Positions 18,116 to 27,064 of a DNA stretch of 64,000 nt are shown here, piece after piece; position 1 is the stretch's first letter, and every line of letters begins with the position of its first letter. Origin of the DNA: Sphingomonadales bacterium UBA6157 (GTDB taxonomy: Bacteria; Pseudomonadota; Alphaproteobacteria; Sphingomonadales; Sphingomonadaceae); contig DIUN01000050.1 in the NCBI GenBank assembly GCA_002423025.1, positions 1 through 64,000 of the forward strand, written 5' to 3'. The translations under genes were made by a program, and so were the position numbers. The notes under the pieces are model-generated. The model was not told the DNA's origin, made no database searches, and saw only the letters and a list, made by a program, of their open reading frames with translations.

Positions 18116-19281
18116 TCCTCAGTGTCCTCCGCGCCCATGAGAGTAAAGTGGAAGGCAGCGCCGCCTTGGTCAGAAGTGCTCGCCCACATCCGACCACCAT
18201 GGCCCTCGACAAGACCACGACTTATCGAAAGCCCGAGCCCCATGCCTGTTTCCTTGCTGCTGTGGAACGGTTCGAAAAGGTGCGCGACCATCTCTGGCGC
18301 CAGTCCCGGCCCCGAGTCCGAAACGACAATCTCCACCATGCCGCGCTCGGCTGCCGCACCGCGGATTTCCAGCCGTCTCCGTGGGCTGCGTATCATAGCC
18401 TCAACGGCATTTCTAATAAGATTGAGCAGCACTTGCTGAATCTGGATACGGTCCACCAGAACCAGGTCTGCTTTGGGATCGAGGCGGATATCGATGTCGA
18501 CATGATATTGCCCGCTGCCGACCAGTGCCAGCGCACTGGCCTCGGAAACCAGCTTGCGCAGGCTTTCCACGCGCTTCTCGCTGTCTCCACGTGCGATGAA
18601 GTCCCGCAGCCTGCGGACGATCTGGCCGGCCCAGATCGATTGGCTGGCAGCTTCGCCAAGGGCTTCGCGGACCAGCGCCAAGGCATTCTCATCAGGCTTG
18701 TCGAGCAAGTCTCTCGCGGCTTCCATATAATTGGCGATGGCCGTGAGCGGTTGGTTGAGTTCATGCGCCAACGCAGACGCCAGAGATCCCATGGCGCTGA
18801 TCCGGGACATGTGACTGACTTCGGCCTGAAGGTCCTGAAGCCGCCTTTCGGTGCGCTGGCGCTCGGTGAGGTCCCGTATGAAGCCGGTGAAGACTCGCCC
18901 TGCCGGTGTCCGTGCGTCGCCGATCGAAAGCTCGATGGGAAAGTTGGTGCCGTCACGGCGCCGTGCGGTCGTAACCCGGCCGATGCCAATGATCCGTGCC
19001 TCACCGGTCTCCATGTAGCGCGCCATATAACTGTCATGGCGCTCCCGGTCCGGCGCGGGCATCAGCATCTTCACATTCTTGCCGACCACCTCTCGCTCGG
19101 CATAGCCGAACATCGTTTCCGCGGCGCTGCTGAACGAAAGGACGGTACCGTGATCATCGATCACTATCATCGCATCGGGAACGGTGGCCAGGATCGAGCG
19201 CTGATAGGCATGGCTGCTGTCGAAGTCGCCGGACGGCGGCGCGCTCGCAGCCGGAATGCTGTCACGATAGGGGCACATCAT
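18112..19281 (-). CDS. fixL: Oxygen-sensing histidine kinase FixL
   Basis: A 389-residue soluble kinase with one PAS domain (residues about 25-145), no membrane span, a short coiled linker, HisKA with His173 in HELNQPLTA, and an ATPase domain (NLIRNAVEAM, DSGPGLAPE, GMGLGLSISR). The PAS domain closely follows FixL: His82 in DRERHDSY matches the haem-binding His, and Arg102 in IIGIGR matches the Arg that contacts bound oxygen. I infer a haem-based O2 sensor. Its position beside the cco operon supports control of that operon. Confidence 0.92.
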   Translation of the reverse strand: MMCPYRDSIPAASAPPSGDFDSSHAYQRSILATVPDAMIVIDDHGTVLSFSSAAETMFGYAEREVVGKNVKMLMPAPDRERHDSYMARYMETGEARIIGIGRVTTARRRDGTNFPIELSIGDARTPAGRVFTGFIRDLTERQRTERRLQDLQAEVSHMSRISAMGSLASALAHELNQPLTAIANYMEAARDLLDKPDENALALVREALGEAASQSIWAGQIVRRLRDFIARGDSEKRVESLRKLVSEASALALVGSGQYHVDIDIRLDPKADLVLVDRIQIQQVLLNLIRNAVEAMIRSPRRRLEIRGAAAERGMVEIVVSDSGPGLAPEMVAHLFEPFHSSKETGMGLGLSISRGLVEGHGGRMWASTSDQGGAAFHFTLMGAEDTEE

Positions 19282-19348
19282 CTCCCTCTATCGCGCTCCA
19301 TGGCCATGCGCCAGAGCAGCCTCTGTGGCTAAGCCTGCCCCGCGATTT

Positions 19349-20155
19349 TCAATGGGCGAGGAGCAATGGTACCATGCTGCTTGCGATGAGCTCGCGCGTT
19401 ACCCCGCCGAGTATCGTCTCACGAAGTCGGCTGTGTCCGTATGCGCCCATGACAAGGCAATCAGCACCCAGTTCATCTACTGCATGGCGCAGCGCCACGC
19501 TGACACGGCGGCCCTTTGCTGGCCAATCATGCAACTCGCAATGAATATTCTGGCGCGAGAGATAGGCTGCCGCCTCGGTAGCCGGCACGCCGCTCGCCTC
19601 CTCGGTGACTTCGACGATATGAACAGCCCGGGCCTTTTGCAGGATGCAGGCCGTGAGCCGCAGGGCATGTGCGGCCTCTGCCGAGCCGTTCCAGCCTATG
19701 AGTACCGTCTCGGCTGAAAAGCGCTGCGCTCCCACCGGCACAACCAGCACCGGTGAGCGAGCGTGCACAGCCACATCGGCTACCAGTGGCAAGGGAGCGC
19801 CCGTTCCGCCGCGATCACTGCCAGGCTGGCTCAGCACGATGATGTCCTTGAGACGCGAGTGCTCGGTGATCGACTCGGCGACGCTGCCGTTGACGCTGCG
19901 CCAATCCCAACTGATGTTCTCGCGCTGGAGCCGGGTTTCAATTGCGGCGCGCAGCGCCTTGCCCTGATCGTGCATGGTATCGATGATTGCGGCCATGCCG
20001 AACAGCGCGCCATACGGCTCTGCACCATAGCTTTCGAGCGGCGTCACCTGCAGGCAGCTGATATGGCCATTGCACAGGCGCGCCAAGTCCAGCGCCGCCT
20101 GCAGACGGGATTCCTGTTCGTCATCCTCATGAATATGCAGCAGTATTGTATTCAT
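19349..20155 (-). CDS. Universal stress protein (tandem UspA domains)
   Basis: A 268-residue protein of two UspA-like halves. The second half has the nucleotide-binding signature GAYGHSRLRETILGGVT (G-2x-G-9x-G-S/T type); the first half is degenerate. Usp genes often sit beside cbb3 oxidase and FixLJ/RegAB genes in proteobacteria. It is on the same strand as fixLJ, 67 bases upstream of fixL. The role is stress protection; the exact ligand is unknown. Confidence 0.85.
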   Translation of the reverse strand: MNTILLHIHEDDEQESRLQAALDLARLCNGHISCLQVTPLESYGAEPYGALFGMAAIIDTMHDQGKALRAAIETRLQRENISWDWRSVNGSVAESITEHSRLKDIIVLSQPGSDRGGTGAPLPLVADVAVHARSPVLVVPVGAQRFSAETVLIGWNGSAEAAHALRLTACILQKARAVHIVEVTEEASGVPATEAAAYLSRQNIHCELHDWPAKGRRVSVALRHAVDELGADCLVMGAYGHSRLRETILGGVTRELIASSMVPLLLAH

Positions 20156-20236
20156 GCCCGATCTCCGAGGGCTGGCAGCCTATGAAACTGCCAAGCCTCC
20201 GAGTGCGGGTCATTACGGGGGAATACGGAGTGGGGC

Positions 20237-22180
20237 CTATCCTGTCACCGTTCCTCGGGCTTCGACGAGTGCTGCCACCACAGAAGGGTCCGCCAGCGTC
20301 GAGGTGTCGCCCAAGCTGCCGAACTCGCCTTCTGCGATCTTGCGAAGGATGCGCCGCATGATCTTGCCGCTGCGGGTCTTGGGCAGGCCCGGCGCGAACT
20401 GGATGGCATCGGGCGTTGCGATTGGTCCGATTTCGCGTCTAACCCATTGCACCAGTTCGCGGCGCAGGGCTTCATCACCTGTCTCGCTGGCGTTGAGCGT
20501 GACATAGGCATAGATGCCTTGGCCCTTGATATCATGGGGGAAGCCCACGACAGCGGCCTCCGCCACTTTGGCATGGGCGACCAGCGCGCTTTCGATCTCA
20601 GCTGATCCCATGCGATGCCCGGAGACGTTGATGACGTCATCAACACGGCCGGTGATCCAGTAATAACCGTCCTCGTCGCGGCGGCAGCCGTCACCGGTGA
20701 AATAGCGGCCCGGATAGGTGGTGAAATAGGTCTGGAAAAAGCGCTCATGGTCGTTCCAGACCGTGCGCATCTGCCCTGGCCAACTGTGTGCGATGCAGAG
20801 ATTGCCCTCGGCAGCACCTTCCAGCACCGTCCCTTCGGCATCCACCAGCAGGGGTGCCACGCCAAACATGGGCAGAGTTGCGGAGCCGGGCTTCAGCGCC
20901 GTGGCGCCGGGCAGGGGGCTGATGAGTGCAGCGCCGGTTTCCGTCTGCCACCAGGTGTCGACGATCGGGCAGCGGCCTTCGCCGACGACACGATGATACC
21001 ACTCCCAGGCCTCGGGGTTGATTGGCTCACCGACAGAGCCCAGCAGCCGCAGGGAGGAGCGAGATGCTCGGGTCACATAATCATCGCCCTCGCGCATCAG
21101 CGCTCGCAGTGCTGTAGGGGCCGTGTAGAAGGTGTTCACCTGCCAGCGATCGCAGATTTCCCAGAAGCGGCCGAAATCCGGGTAATTCGGCACGCCTTCG
21201 AACATCAGCGTCGTCGCGCCATTGGCGAGCGGCCCATAGACGACATAGCTGTGTCCAGTCACCCAGCCGACATCAGCGGTGCACCAGAATACCTCGCCTG
21301 GGCGGTAATCAAATATGTAGCGATGCGTCATCGCAGCCCAGACGAGATAGCCGGCAGTCGTGTGGAGCACGCCCTTCGGCTTTCCGGTTGAGCCCGACGT
21401 GTAAAGAATGAACATCGGATCTTCCGCCCCCATCGGCTCGGGCGGGCAATCCGGCGAAACACTGTCGCGGGCTTCATCGTACCAGATGTCCCGTCCGGCC
21501 TGCATGGCGATGGCTCCACCGGTGCGTCGGACGACAATGACCCGGTCAACTGAGGGGCAACTGGCAAGTGCTGCATCGACATTTGCCTTGAGCGGGATAG
21601 GCTTGCCGCCGCGCAGACCTTCGTCGGCGGTGATGACGATGCGAGAATCGCAATCCTGAATTCGCCCGGCCAGGCTGTCCGGGGAGAAACCGCCAAAGAC
21701 GATACTGTGGATTGCACCTACGCGGGTGCAGGCCAGCATCGCCATCGCGGCTTCGGGGATCATCGGCATGTAGAGTGTTACCCGGTCACCCTTTTTGACC
21801 CCCTGGGCTTTCAGCACATTGGCAAAGCGGCAGACTTCGGCATGGAGCTCACGATAGGTGATCGTGCGCGTGTCGGCAGGGTCGTCACCTTCCCAGAGGA
21901 TCGCGGCGGTGTCACTGCGCGTTGCAAGATGGCGGTCAAGGCAGTTCGCCGAGACGTTGAGCACGCCATCCTCAAACCAGCGGATGCCGAAATCGGCCTC
22001 ATTGAACGAGCAATTGCTCACCTTTGTGAAGGGAGTGATCCAATCGATGCTGGCAGCCTCCTCCTTCCAGAAGCCATCCGGATCGGCCAGGGCCTGCGCA
22101 TACATGGCCTTGTAGCGGCCTTCGTCGATCAGTGCGCGCTCGGCCCACTCTGCTGGAACCGGATAGATAGCATTGCTCAT
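20237..22180 (-). CDS. acs: Acetyl-CoA synthetase
   Basis: Converts acetate, ATP and CoA to acetyl-CoA. It is 647 residues from ATG at 22180 (MSNAIYPVPAEWAERALID). Visible motifs are YTSGSTGKPKGVLH (P-loop), WWQTETG, YFTGDG and the C-terminal PKTRSGKIMRR, whose Lys is the acetylation-controlled catalytic residue. Longer starts up to 22354 add non-family residues and were rejected. Confidence 0.97.
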   Translation of the reverse strand: MSNAIYPVPAEWAERALIDEGRYKAMYAQALADPDGFWKEEAASIDWITPFTKVSNCSFNEADFGIRWFEDGVLNVSANCLDRHLATRSDTAAILWEGDDPADTRTITYRELHAEVCRFANVLKAQGVKKGDRVTLYMPMIPEAAMAMLACTRVGAIHSIVFGGFSPDSLAGRIQDCDSRIVITADEGLRGGKPIPLKANVDAALASCPSVDRVIVVRRTGGAIAMQAGRDIWYDEARDSVSPDCPPEPMGAEDPMFILYTSGSTGKPKGVLHTTAGYLVWAAMTHRYIFDYRPGEVFWCTADVGWVTGHSYVVYGPLANGATTLMFEGVPNYPDFGRFWEICDRWQVNTFYTAPTALRALMREGDDYVTRASRSSLRLLGSVGEPINPEAWEWYHRVVGEGRCPIVDTWWQTETGAALISPLPGATALKPGSATLPMFGVAPLLVDAEGTVLEGAAEGNLCIAHSWPGQMRTVWNDHERFFQTYFTTYPGRYFTGDGCRRDEDGYYWITGRVDDVINVSGHRMGSAEIESALVAHAKVAEAAVVGFPHDIKGQGIYAYVTLNASETGDEALRRELVQWVRREIGPIATPDAIQFAPGLPKTRSGKIMRRILRKIAEGEFGSLGDTSTLADPSVVAALVEARGTVTG

Positions 22181-22284
22181 CAGGATGCTCCCAAAGTCTG
22201 TTCGGCCCATTTTCAAGGCCGTTTCCCATTCCCTATGCCGAGGCAGTCGCGCGGCCAAGCCGAGATTCTGACTAGCCGGCGCAC

Positions 22285-22377
22285 TCAGCGCCGGCCCCAG
22301 ATCCACCAGCCGATCACCAGCCCGCCCCCGAAGCCGGCGAGAATCCACAACCATATCTCGCCGAACAGCCAGATCAT
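22285..22377 (-). CDS. 30-residue Trp-rich single-helix membrane protein
   Basis: A tiny frame beginning MIWLFGEIWLWILAGF and ending WWIWGRR: one glycine-rich hydrophobic helix with six Trp and a basic C-terminal cap. Its ATG overlaps the stop of the upstream gene as ATGA, the same coupling used by real genes throughout this window, which is the main reason to call it. I recognise no named family. It may be an accessory subunit of the two membrane-anchored proteins upstream. Confidence 0.6.
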   Translation of the reverse strand: MIWLFGEIWLWILAGFGGGLVIGWWIWGRR

Positions 22378-22667
22378 TCTCGTTCAGTCCAGATCACGTC
22401 GTGGATGCCGGGCTCTGCAGAAAGCACGGCCCGCACTCTCTCGCGGGTTGCGCTGTCCGCCGTTCCCGAAAGGCGGGCGACGCGAAAGGTCCAGCCTGAG
22501 GGGCTGGTCCAGACTGCCCGGCCATCGCGAATTCCGTGCGCATTCATCACGATTGCAGCTTTGCCACCCAACTCCGCCAGAAGGGCAGCGCGCTCGTAGC
22601 CATGTGCCAGATAGGCCAGGATGCCGCTTGCAGCGATACCCGCGACGAGCTTTGCTAGGGCGGGCAT
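22374..22667 (-). CDS. Small membrane-anchored BON-like protein
   Basis: A 97-residue protein: one N-terminal helix (MPALAKLVAGIAASGILAYLAHGY) and a periplasmic-looking domain with FRVARLSGTAD and VRAVLSAEPGIHDVIW, which resembles a BON (phospholipid-binding) half-domain. ATG at 22667 lies 10 bases after the stop of the helix-hairpin-helix gene; an upstream start at 22712 would overlap that gene. Function unknown. It is the middle gene of a three-gene minus-strand set. Confidence 0.65.
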   Translation of the reverse strand: MPALAKLVAGIAASGILAYLAHGYERAALLAELGGKAAIVMNAHGIRDGRAVWTSPSGWTFRVARLSGTADSATRERVRAVLSAEPGIHDVIWTERE

Positions 22668-22677
22668 CGCTCTGCGC

Positions 22678-23235
22678 TCAAGCCGGACCGAGCTTGCCGA
22701 ACAGGGTCTCATATTCCGTGTAGCGGCCTTCGGTGAGCAGCTTGGCCTGCTCGATCAACCGGTCGCCTGCAATGCGGCCGCGGAACTCGCCCATCTGTCC
22801 ATCGATCACCTCTGCGTCCGCCGGGTTCCAGCCGGCGATCTGATCGAGCCTGTCGATACCCGCAGCGGCGAGCTTGTCGGCAAACTTGGCGCCGACCCCC
22901 TTGAGCTGGCGGATGTCCAGTGGGTTGATGTTGCGGGTCTCGACCGGTGTGGCGGCGGTTTCGCTGGCAGCGCGTGACCGGGCGAAATCCCGGCGCAGCT
23001 TGTCCACCTCGTCTGAAAGCGGCCGAATCTGGGCTTCCCGGGCCTTCAGTTCGACAGCCAGCCTGTCCCGCTCGGCAAGCATGGAATCGCGCTCGCGAGC
23101 CAGGCCGATGGTGCGCTCCTGCAAAACGGCGGCCTTGCGCTTCAGCGGCGCGCGGATGGCGAGGCCCAGGAACAGCCCAACCAGAAGAGCCGCCAGCACT
23201 GCTGCAGCCATTGCGGGATCGAGAGTGAAGCTCAT
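22678..23235 (-). CDS. Membrane-anchored coiled-coil protein with helix-hairpin-helix domain
   Basis: A 185-residue protein. An N-terminal helix (AAAVLAALLVGLFLGLAI) is followed by a charged coiled coil (residues about 30-95) and a C-terminal domain with DIRQLKGVGAKFADKLAAAG and DRLDQIAGW, a helix-hairpin-helix fold of the kind found in DNA-binding proteins and in DUF332-like proteins of alphaproteobacteria. The specific function is unknown. It is divergent from the MFS gene and leads the operon with the two small membrane proteins. Confidence 0.75.
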   Translation of the reverse strand: MSFTLDPAMAAAVLAALLVGLFLGLAIRAPLKRKAAVLQERTIGLARERDSMLAERDRLAVELKAREAQIRPLSDEVDKLRRDFARSRAASETAATPVETRNINPLDIRQLKGVGAKFADKLAAAGIDRLDQIAGWNPADAEVIDGQMGEFRGRIAGDRLIEQAKLLTEGRYTEYETLFGKLGPA

Positions 23236-23346
23236 GAACCTGTTCTCCTTGTCATCCTATTGCGACGCCGGGGGCAGCCAGCGCAAGCCCGCTGCGCTTC
23301 AGGAGTCGACCGCAGGGCCTGCCCGCGCTATCTGCCGCGTCTCACC

Positions 23347-24984
23347 ATGAAGCCCGTTGCAACTCCTCATGATTATTCCGCTTCCGAGCGGCGCGTAGCG
23401 CTGGCTGCGGTGCTGATCGTGCTGTTCCTCTCTGCGCTTGATCAGACCATCGTCGCGACAGCAATGCCGCGGATCATTGCCGAGCTTTCCGGCCTCGATC
23501 GGATCGCCTGGGTGAGCACGGCTTATCTCCTCACCTCCACGGTCGTCGTGCCGGTCTATGGCAAGTTGGGCGACATTTATGGTCGCCAGCCTGTGCTGGT
23601 GTTTGGTGTGCTGGTCTTCCTGCTCGGCTCCATGCTCTGCGGCATGGCCGGCGAGTTCGGGCCGTTGCCTGTCATCGGAGACGGCATGAACCAGCTTATC
23701 GCCTTCCGGGCCTTGCAGGGCCTTGGTGCCGGCGCGCTCACCACAGGCGCCTTTGCCACGGTGGCAGACATCGCGCCGCCGGCCGAGCGTGGGCGCTACA
23801 CCGGGCTATTCGGCGCAATGTTCGGATTGGCTGGGCTTGCTGGCCCGGTACTCGGCGGCTTCCTCACAGATCAGGCGACCACGACCATTCTCGGTCATGT
23901 GGTGAGCGGCTGGCGCTTCATCTTCTACGTCAACTTGCCGCTCGGCATCGTGGCGCTGTTCATTCTGCTGACCCGCTTGCCGCGTGGCAGTCGCGGGGCC
24001 GATGCACGCATCGATTGGCTTGGCAGCTTGCTCATCATCGCCGCCTCCGTGCCGCTGCTGCTGGCGCTGAGCTGGGGCGGAGAGGGTGGCGGCTGGGACC
24101 AGCCGCGCATTATCGGCGGCTTTACCGTGGCGGCCGTTGCCTTCGCGCTGTTCCTTGTTGTTTCTCGCGGCAAGAGCTGGGCGGTCGTCCCGCTCGATCT
24201 GTTCCGCGATCCTGTGGTGGCGCGCGCCAACCTCGCGCTCTTCCTGATCAATCTTGGCTATATGGGTGTGCCGATGTTCCTGCCGCTCTACCTGCAGCTT
24301 GTAAGGGGCCTCAGCGCGGCGGACAGCGGCATCGCAATGCTGCCGCTGCTGCTTGGCATCCTTACCGGTTCCATCGTCGCCGGGCGGGTCTCCCGGCGCA
24401 GCCAGGCGTACAAGCCGGTGCTGGTCGCCGGGGGCTTTGTCGCCTTGGTGGCATTGCTTTTGCTGACCGGCCTTGGAGCCGATACCCCGCGCTGGCAACT
24501 GACAGTCACGCTGCTGCTGCTCGGCACAGGGCTTGGGCCGGCGCAGGGCATGTACACGCTGGCCATCCAGAGCGCCGTTGCCCACGCGCGAGTGGGTGTT
24601 GCCACGGCTGCGGCGCAATTCTGCCGCCAGATCGGCGCTACGGTCGGAGTGGCTATCTTTGGCGCGCTGCTCACCTTCCACCTCGCCGCTGAGCTTCCGC
24701 TGCGTGTTCCGCAACTTGCCGTATCCGGCCAGCCTGTCGATCTGTCTCAAGCGCAGCGTCTCGCCATGGACCCGGCTGCGCTCGCGGATACTGTCGGCCC
24801 TGCTGCCAGCGCAGCGGCTGGATCAGGGCTCAGGGCGAGCTTTGCCGTCTCGATCGAGGCGCTGTTCCCGGTCGCGCTGGGCATGCTTCTCCTCGCTTTT
24901 CTGGTGACGATCTCCATCCCGGCGCGCCGCCTGCGCGGCCGTGATGATCCGGCGTCCGAGGATGCGAGGGCCGCCGCTGCATGA
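23347..24984 (+). CDS. MFS transporter, DHA2 (EmrB/QacA) family
   Basis: A 545-residue drug/H+ antiporter-like exporter with 14 predicted helices. Motifs visible are LDQTIVATAMPRI (family motif D1) and GKLGDIYGRQP (motif A), with GLFGAMFGLAGLAGPVLGG (motif C). ATG at 23347 gives MKPVATPHDYSASERR; upstream starts add a Cys/Arg-rich non-family stretch. It is coupled by ATGA to a hydrolase gene. The substrate is not predictable. Confidence 0.93.
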   Translation: MKPVATPHDYSASERRVALAAVLIVLFLSALDQTIVATAMPRIIAELSGLDRIAWVSTAYLLTSTVVVPVYGKLGDIYGRQPVLVFGVLVFLLGSMLCGMAGEFGPLPVIGDGMNQLIAFRALQGLGAGALTTGAFATVADIAPPAERGRYTGLFGAMFGLAGLAGPVLGGFLTDQATTTILGHVVSGWRFIFYVNLPLGIVALFILLTRLPRGSRGADARIDWLGSLLIIAASVPLLLALSWGGEGGGWDQPRIIGGFTVAAVAFALFLVVSRGKSWAVVPLDLFRDPVVARANLALFLINLGYMGVPMFLPLYLQLVRGLSAADSGIAMLPLLLGILTGSIVAGRVSRRSQAYKPVLVAGGFVALVALLLLTGLGADTPRWQLTVTLLLLGTGLGPAQGMYTLAIQSAVAHARVGVATAAAQFCRQIGATVGVAIFGALLTFHLAAELPLRVPQLAVSGQPVDLSQAQRLAMDPAALADTVGPAASAAAGSGLRASFAVSIEALFPVALGMLLLAFLVTISIPARRLRGRDDPASEDARAAAA

Positions 24985-25973
24985 ACGCTCCCGCCTCGTC
25001 CTTGGCGCGGCGGCGCAGCTTTCCGGCCGGTGGTCGGTTCGAGAGCCGTGCCATGGCTGACGGCTGGAGGGTGCGCACCGTGCTCTGGGAGGGCCGCTCC
25101 GATGGTCCGGGGTCGCTGCTGTTCATCACCGGTCGTGGAGACTTCCTCGAGAAATATTGTGAGACATTCCATGATCTTGTTGACGCCGGCTGGGGCGTCG
25201 CCAGCTTCGATTGGCGTGGACAGGGGCTCTCCGGTCGGCAAGGCAAATCCGGCATGCACGGCCACAGTGATGGCTTCGAGAACTGGCTGGCTGACCTTGA
25301 TGCGTTGATCGGCTGGTTTCGCGCAAGTCTGCCTCCGCCCTTTTATGCAATGGCGCATTCCATGGGCGGTCATCTGCTGCAGCGCCACCTGGCGGGGGAA
25401 AATGGCGAGTTCGCGCGGGCCGTGCTGCTTTCGCCGATGTTCGGCGTTACGGCCCGGCCCATCGGCGCGCCAATGGCGCGAAAGCTGGCCCGGCTCATGG
25501 TGCGGCTGGGGCAGGGTGGGCGATTCGTGCCGGGCGGTGGGCCCTATGTGGCGGGCGCGGCCGGCTCGCCACGGCAGTTGATGCTCACCAGTGATCCTGA
25601 GCGCTACCTTGATGAGAGCTGGTGGGTAAGCCAGAACCCGGCACTGGCGCTGGGCAGCGTCACCTATGGCTGGCTCGAAGCTGCCTTTCGCTCGCTGGAC
25701 GCGCTGCTGGAGCCGCCAGCGCAGCTCCGCGGCACCGGCGAGGGTGCAGGGTCAGCACCGGCGCTGCAGCGCATCACCACGCCCATGCTCGTGCTCATTC
25801 CAGAGGCCGATGCGCTGGTGGATAACAGCGCCACCCAGCGCGCCGTGGCCAGCATGGCTTGCGCCCGGCTCGAGGTCTTTCCGGGCGCTGCGCATGAATT
25901 GTTGCGCGAGGCCAGCGGCATACGGGCACGGGTGCTGGCGCGCGCCACGGCTTTCCTGCAGAATGGGGAATGA
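24981..25973 (+). CDS. Alpha/beta hydrolase, lysophospholipase-like
   Basis: A 330-residue alpha/beta hydrolase close to PldB/monoacylglycerol lipase. Catalytic Ser is in AHSMGGHLLQRHL; the SFDWRGQGLSGRQ segment precedes it; the catalytic Asp is probably in IPEADALVDN and His in GAAHELLRE. No signal peptide is visible, so it is cytoplasmic or membrane associated. It overlaps the MFS gene and the next oxidoreductase by ATGA. Confidence 0.88.
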   Translation: MNAPASSLARRRSFPAGGRFESRAMADGWRVRTVLWEGRSDGPGSLLFITGRGDFLEKYCETFHDLVDAGWGVASFDWRGQGLSGRQGKSGMHGHSDGFENWLADLDALIGWFRASLPPPFYAMAHSMGGHLLQRHLAGENGEFARAVLLSPMFGVTARPIGAPMARKLARLMVRLGQGGRFVPGGGPYVAGAAGSPRQLMLTSDPERYLDESWWVSQNPALALGSVTYGWLEAAFRSLDALLEPPAQLRGTGEGAGSAPALQRITTPMLVLIPEADALVDNSATQRAVASMACARLEVFPGAAHELLREASGIRARVLARATAFLQNGE

Positions 25974-27064
25974 CCTATGACATTGCCATCATCGGGGCCG
26001 GCATAGCCGGTGCGAGCCTGGCCTGGGCACTTGGCCAGCAAAGCGGCGGCCGGCTGAAGGTCGTGTTGCTTGAGGCGGAGGCCCGGCCTGGTTATCACAC
26101 GACCGGGCGCTCGGCGGCCTTTTGGGTGGAGAGCTATGGCGGCCCAGGCATCGTGCCGCTGAGCCGGGCTTCCCGTCGTTTTTTCATGGAGCCGCCGGAA
26201 GCGTTCGGCCCTCTGTTGTCTCCGCGGCCGGCGCTGCATCTGGCGCCGCCGGATGATGCCTCGGCGCTGCCGGCGCTGATGGCCGAGTTCGATTCTACCA
26301 GTGTTGCTTATGAGCGGCTGGATGCTGCGGCGCTGGCCCGATACAGCATCATGCGGCCCGAGTGGCTTGCGGACGGTGTCATTGAGCATGATTGCCATGA
26401 CATTGATGTTGCAGCACTTCATCAGGGTTATTTGCGCGGTTTCGAGGGCTGGAAGGCCAGCCTTGTGACGGACGCGCGGGTGACGGGGCTGGCACGTGAC
26501 GGCGATGGCTGGGCTATCGAAACGACCGCGGGGCCGGTGTCCGCCGGCGTGGTGGTGAATGCCGCCGGGGCCTGGGCGGACGAGGTGGCCACGCTTGCCG
26601 GGGCGCGGCGGCGGGGCTTGCAGCCGCTGCGGCGGACCATGGCGGTGCTGCGGATCGATCCGGCGCCGCCGGCGGATTTGCCGGTGGTGATGGACGCGGC
26701 CGGGCGCTTCTATTTCAAGCCTGATGGCGAGCGGCTCTGGCTCTCGCCGCATGACGAGATTCCGGACGTGCCGCATGATGTCCGGCCCGATGAACTCGAT
26801 CTTGCCATGGTCATCGATCGATTTGAAAAGGCGAGCACCGCCAAGGTGTTGCGGCTTGAATCCAGCTGGGCCGGGCTGCGCACCTTTGCGCCTGACCGTC
26901 TGCCGGTGTTCGGCTGGGATGATGGTGTGGCCGGCCTGTTCTGGTGCGCCGGGCAAGGCGGCTTTGGCATCCAGACGGCGCCGGCGGCGTCGGCCCTGTG
27001 CGCGCGGGTGCTGCTTGGGGAGGCGGCCGATGCGGGGGCTTATGACGCCTCGCGGGCCTTGTAG
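25970..27064 (+). CDS. FAD-dependent oxidoreductase (DAO family)
   Basis: A 364-residue protein with an N-terminal Rossmann fingerprint (IAIIGAGIAGASLAWALG), an acidic residue after beta-2 (VVLLEAEARPG), NAAGAWAD and a C-terminal GQGGFGIQTAPAASAL. This is the glycine/D-amino acid oxidase fold. The substrate is not clear. Its last 25 bases overlap the convergent tgt gene. Confidence 0.88.
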   Translation: MTYDIAIIGAGIAGASLAWALGQQSGGRLKVVLLEAEARPGYHTTGRSAAFWVESYGGPGIVPLSRASRRFFMEPPEAFGPLLSPRPALHLAPPDDASALPALMAEFDSTSVAYERLDAAALARYSIMRPEWLADGVIEHDCHDIDVAALHQGYLRGFEGWKASLVTDARVTGLARDGDGWAIETTAGPVSAGVVVNAAGAWADEVATLAGARRRGLQPLRRTMAVLRIDPAPPADLPVVMDAAGRFYFKPDGERLWLSPHDEIPDVPHDVRPDELDLAMVIDRFEKASTAKVLRLESSWAGLRTFAPDRLPVFGWDDGVAGLFWCAGQGGFGIQTAPAASALCARVLLGEAADAGAYDASRAL

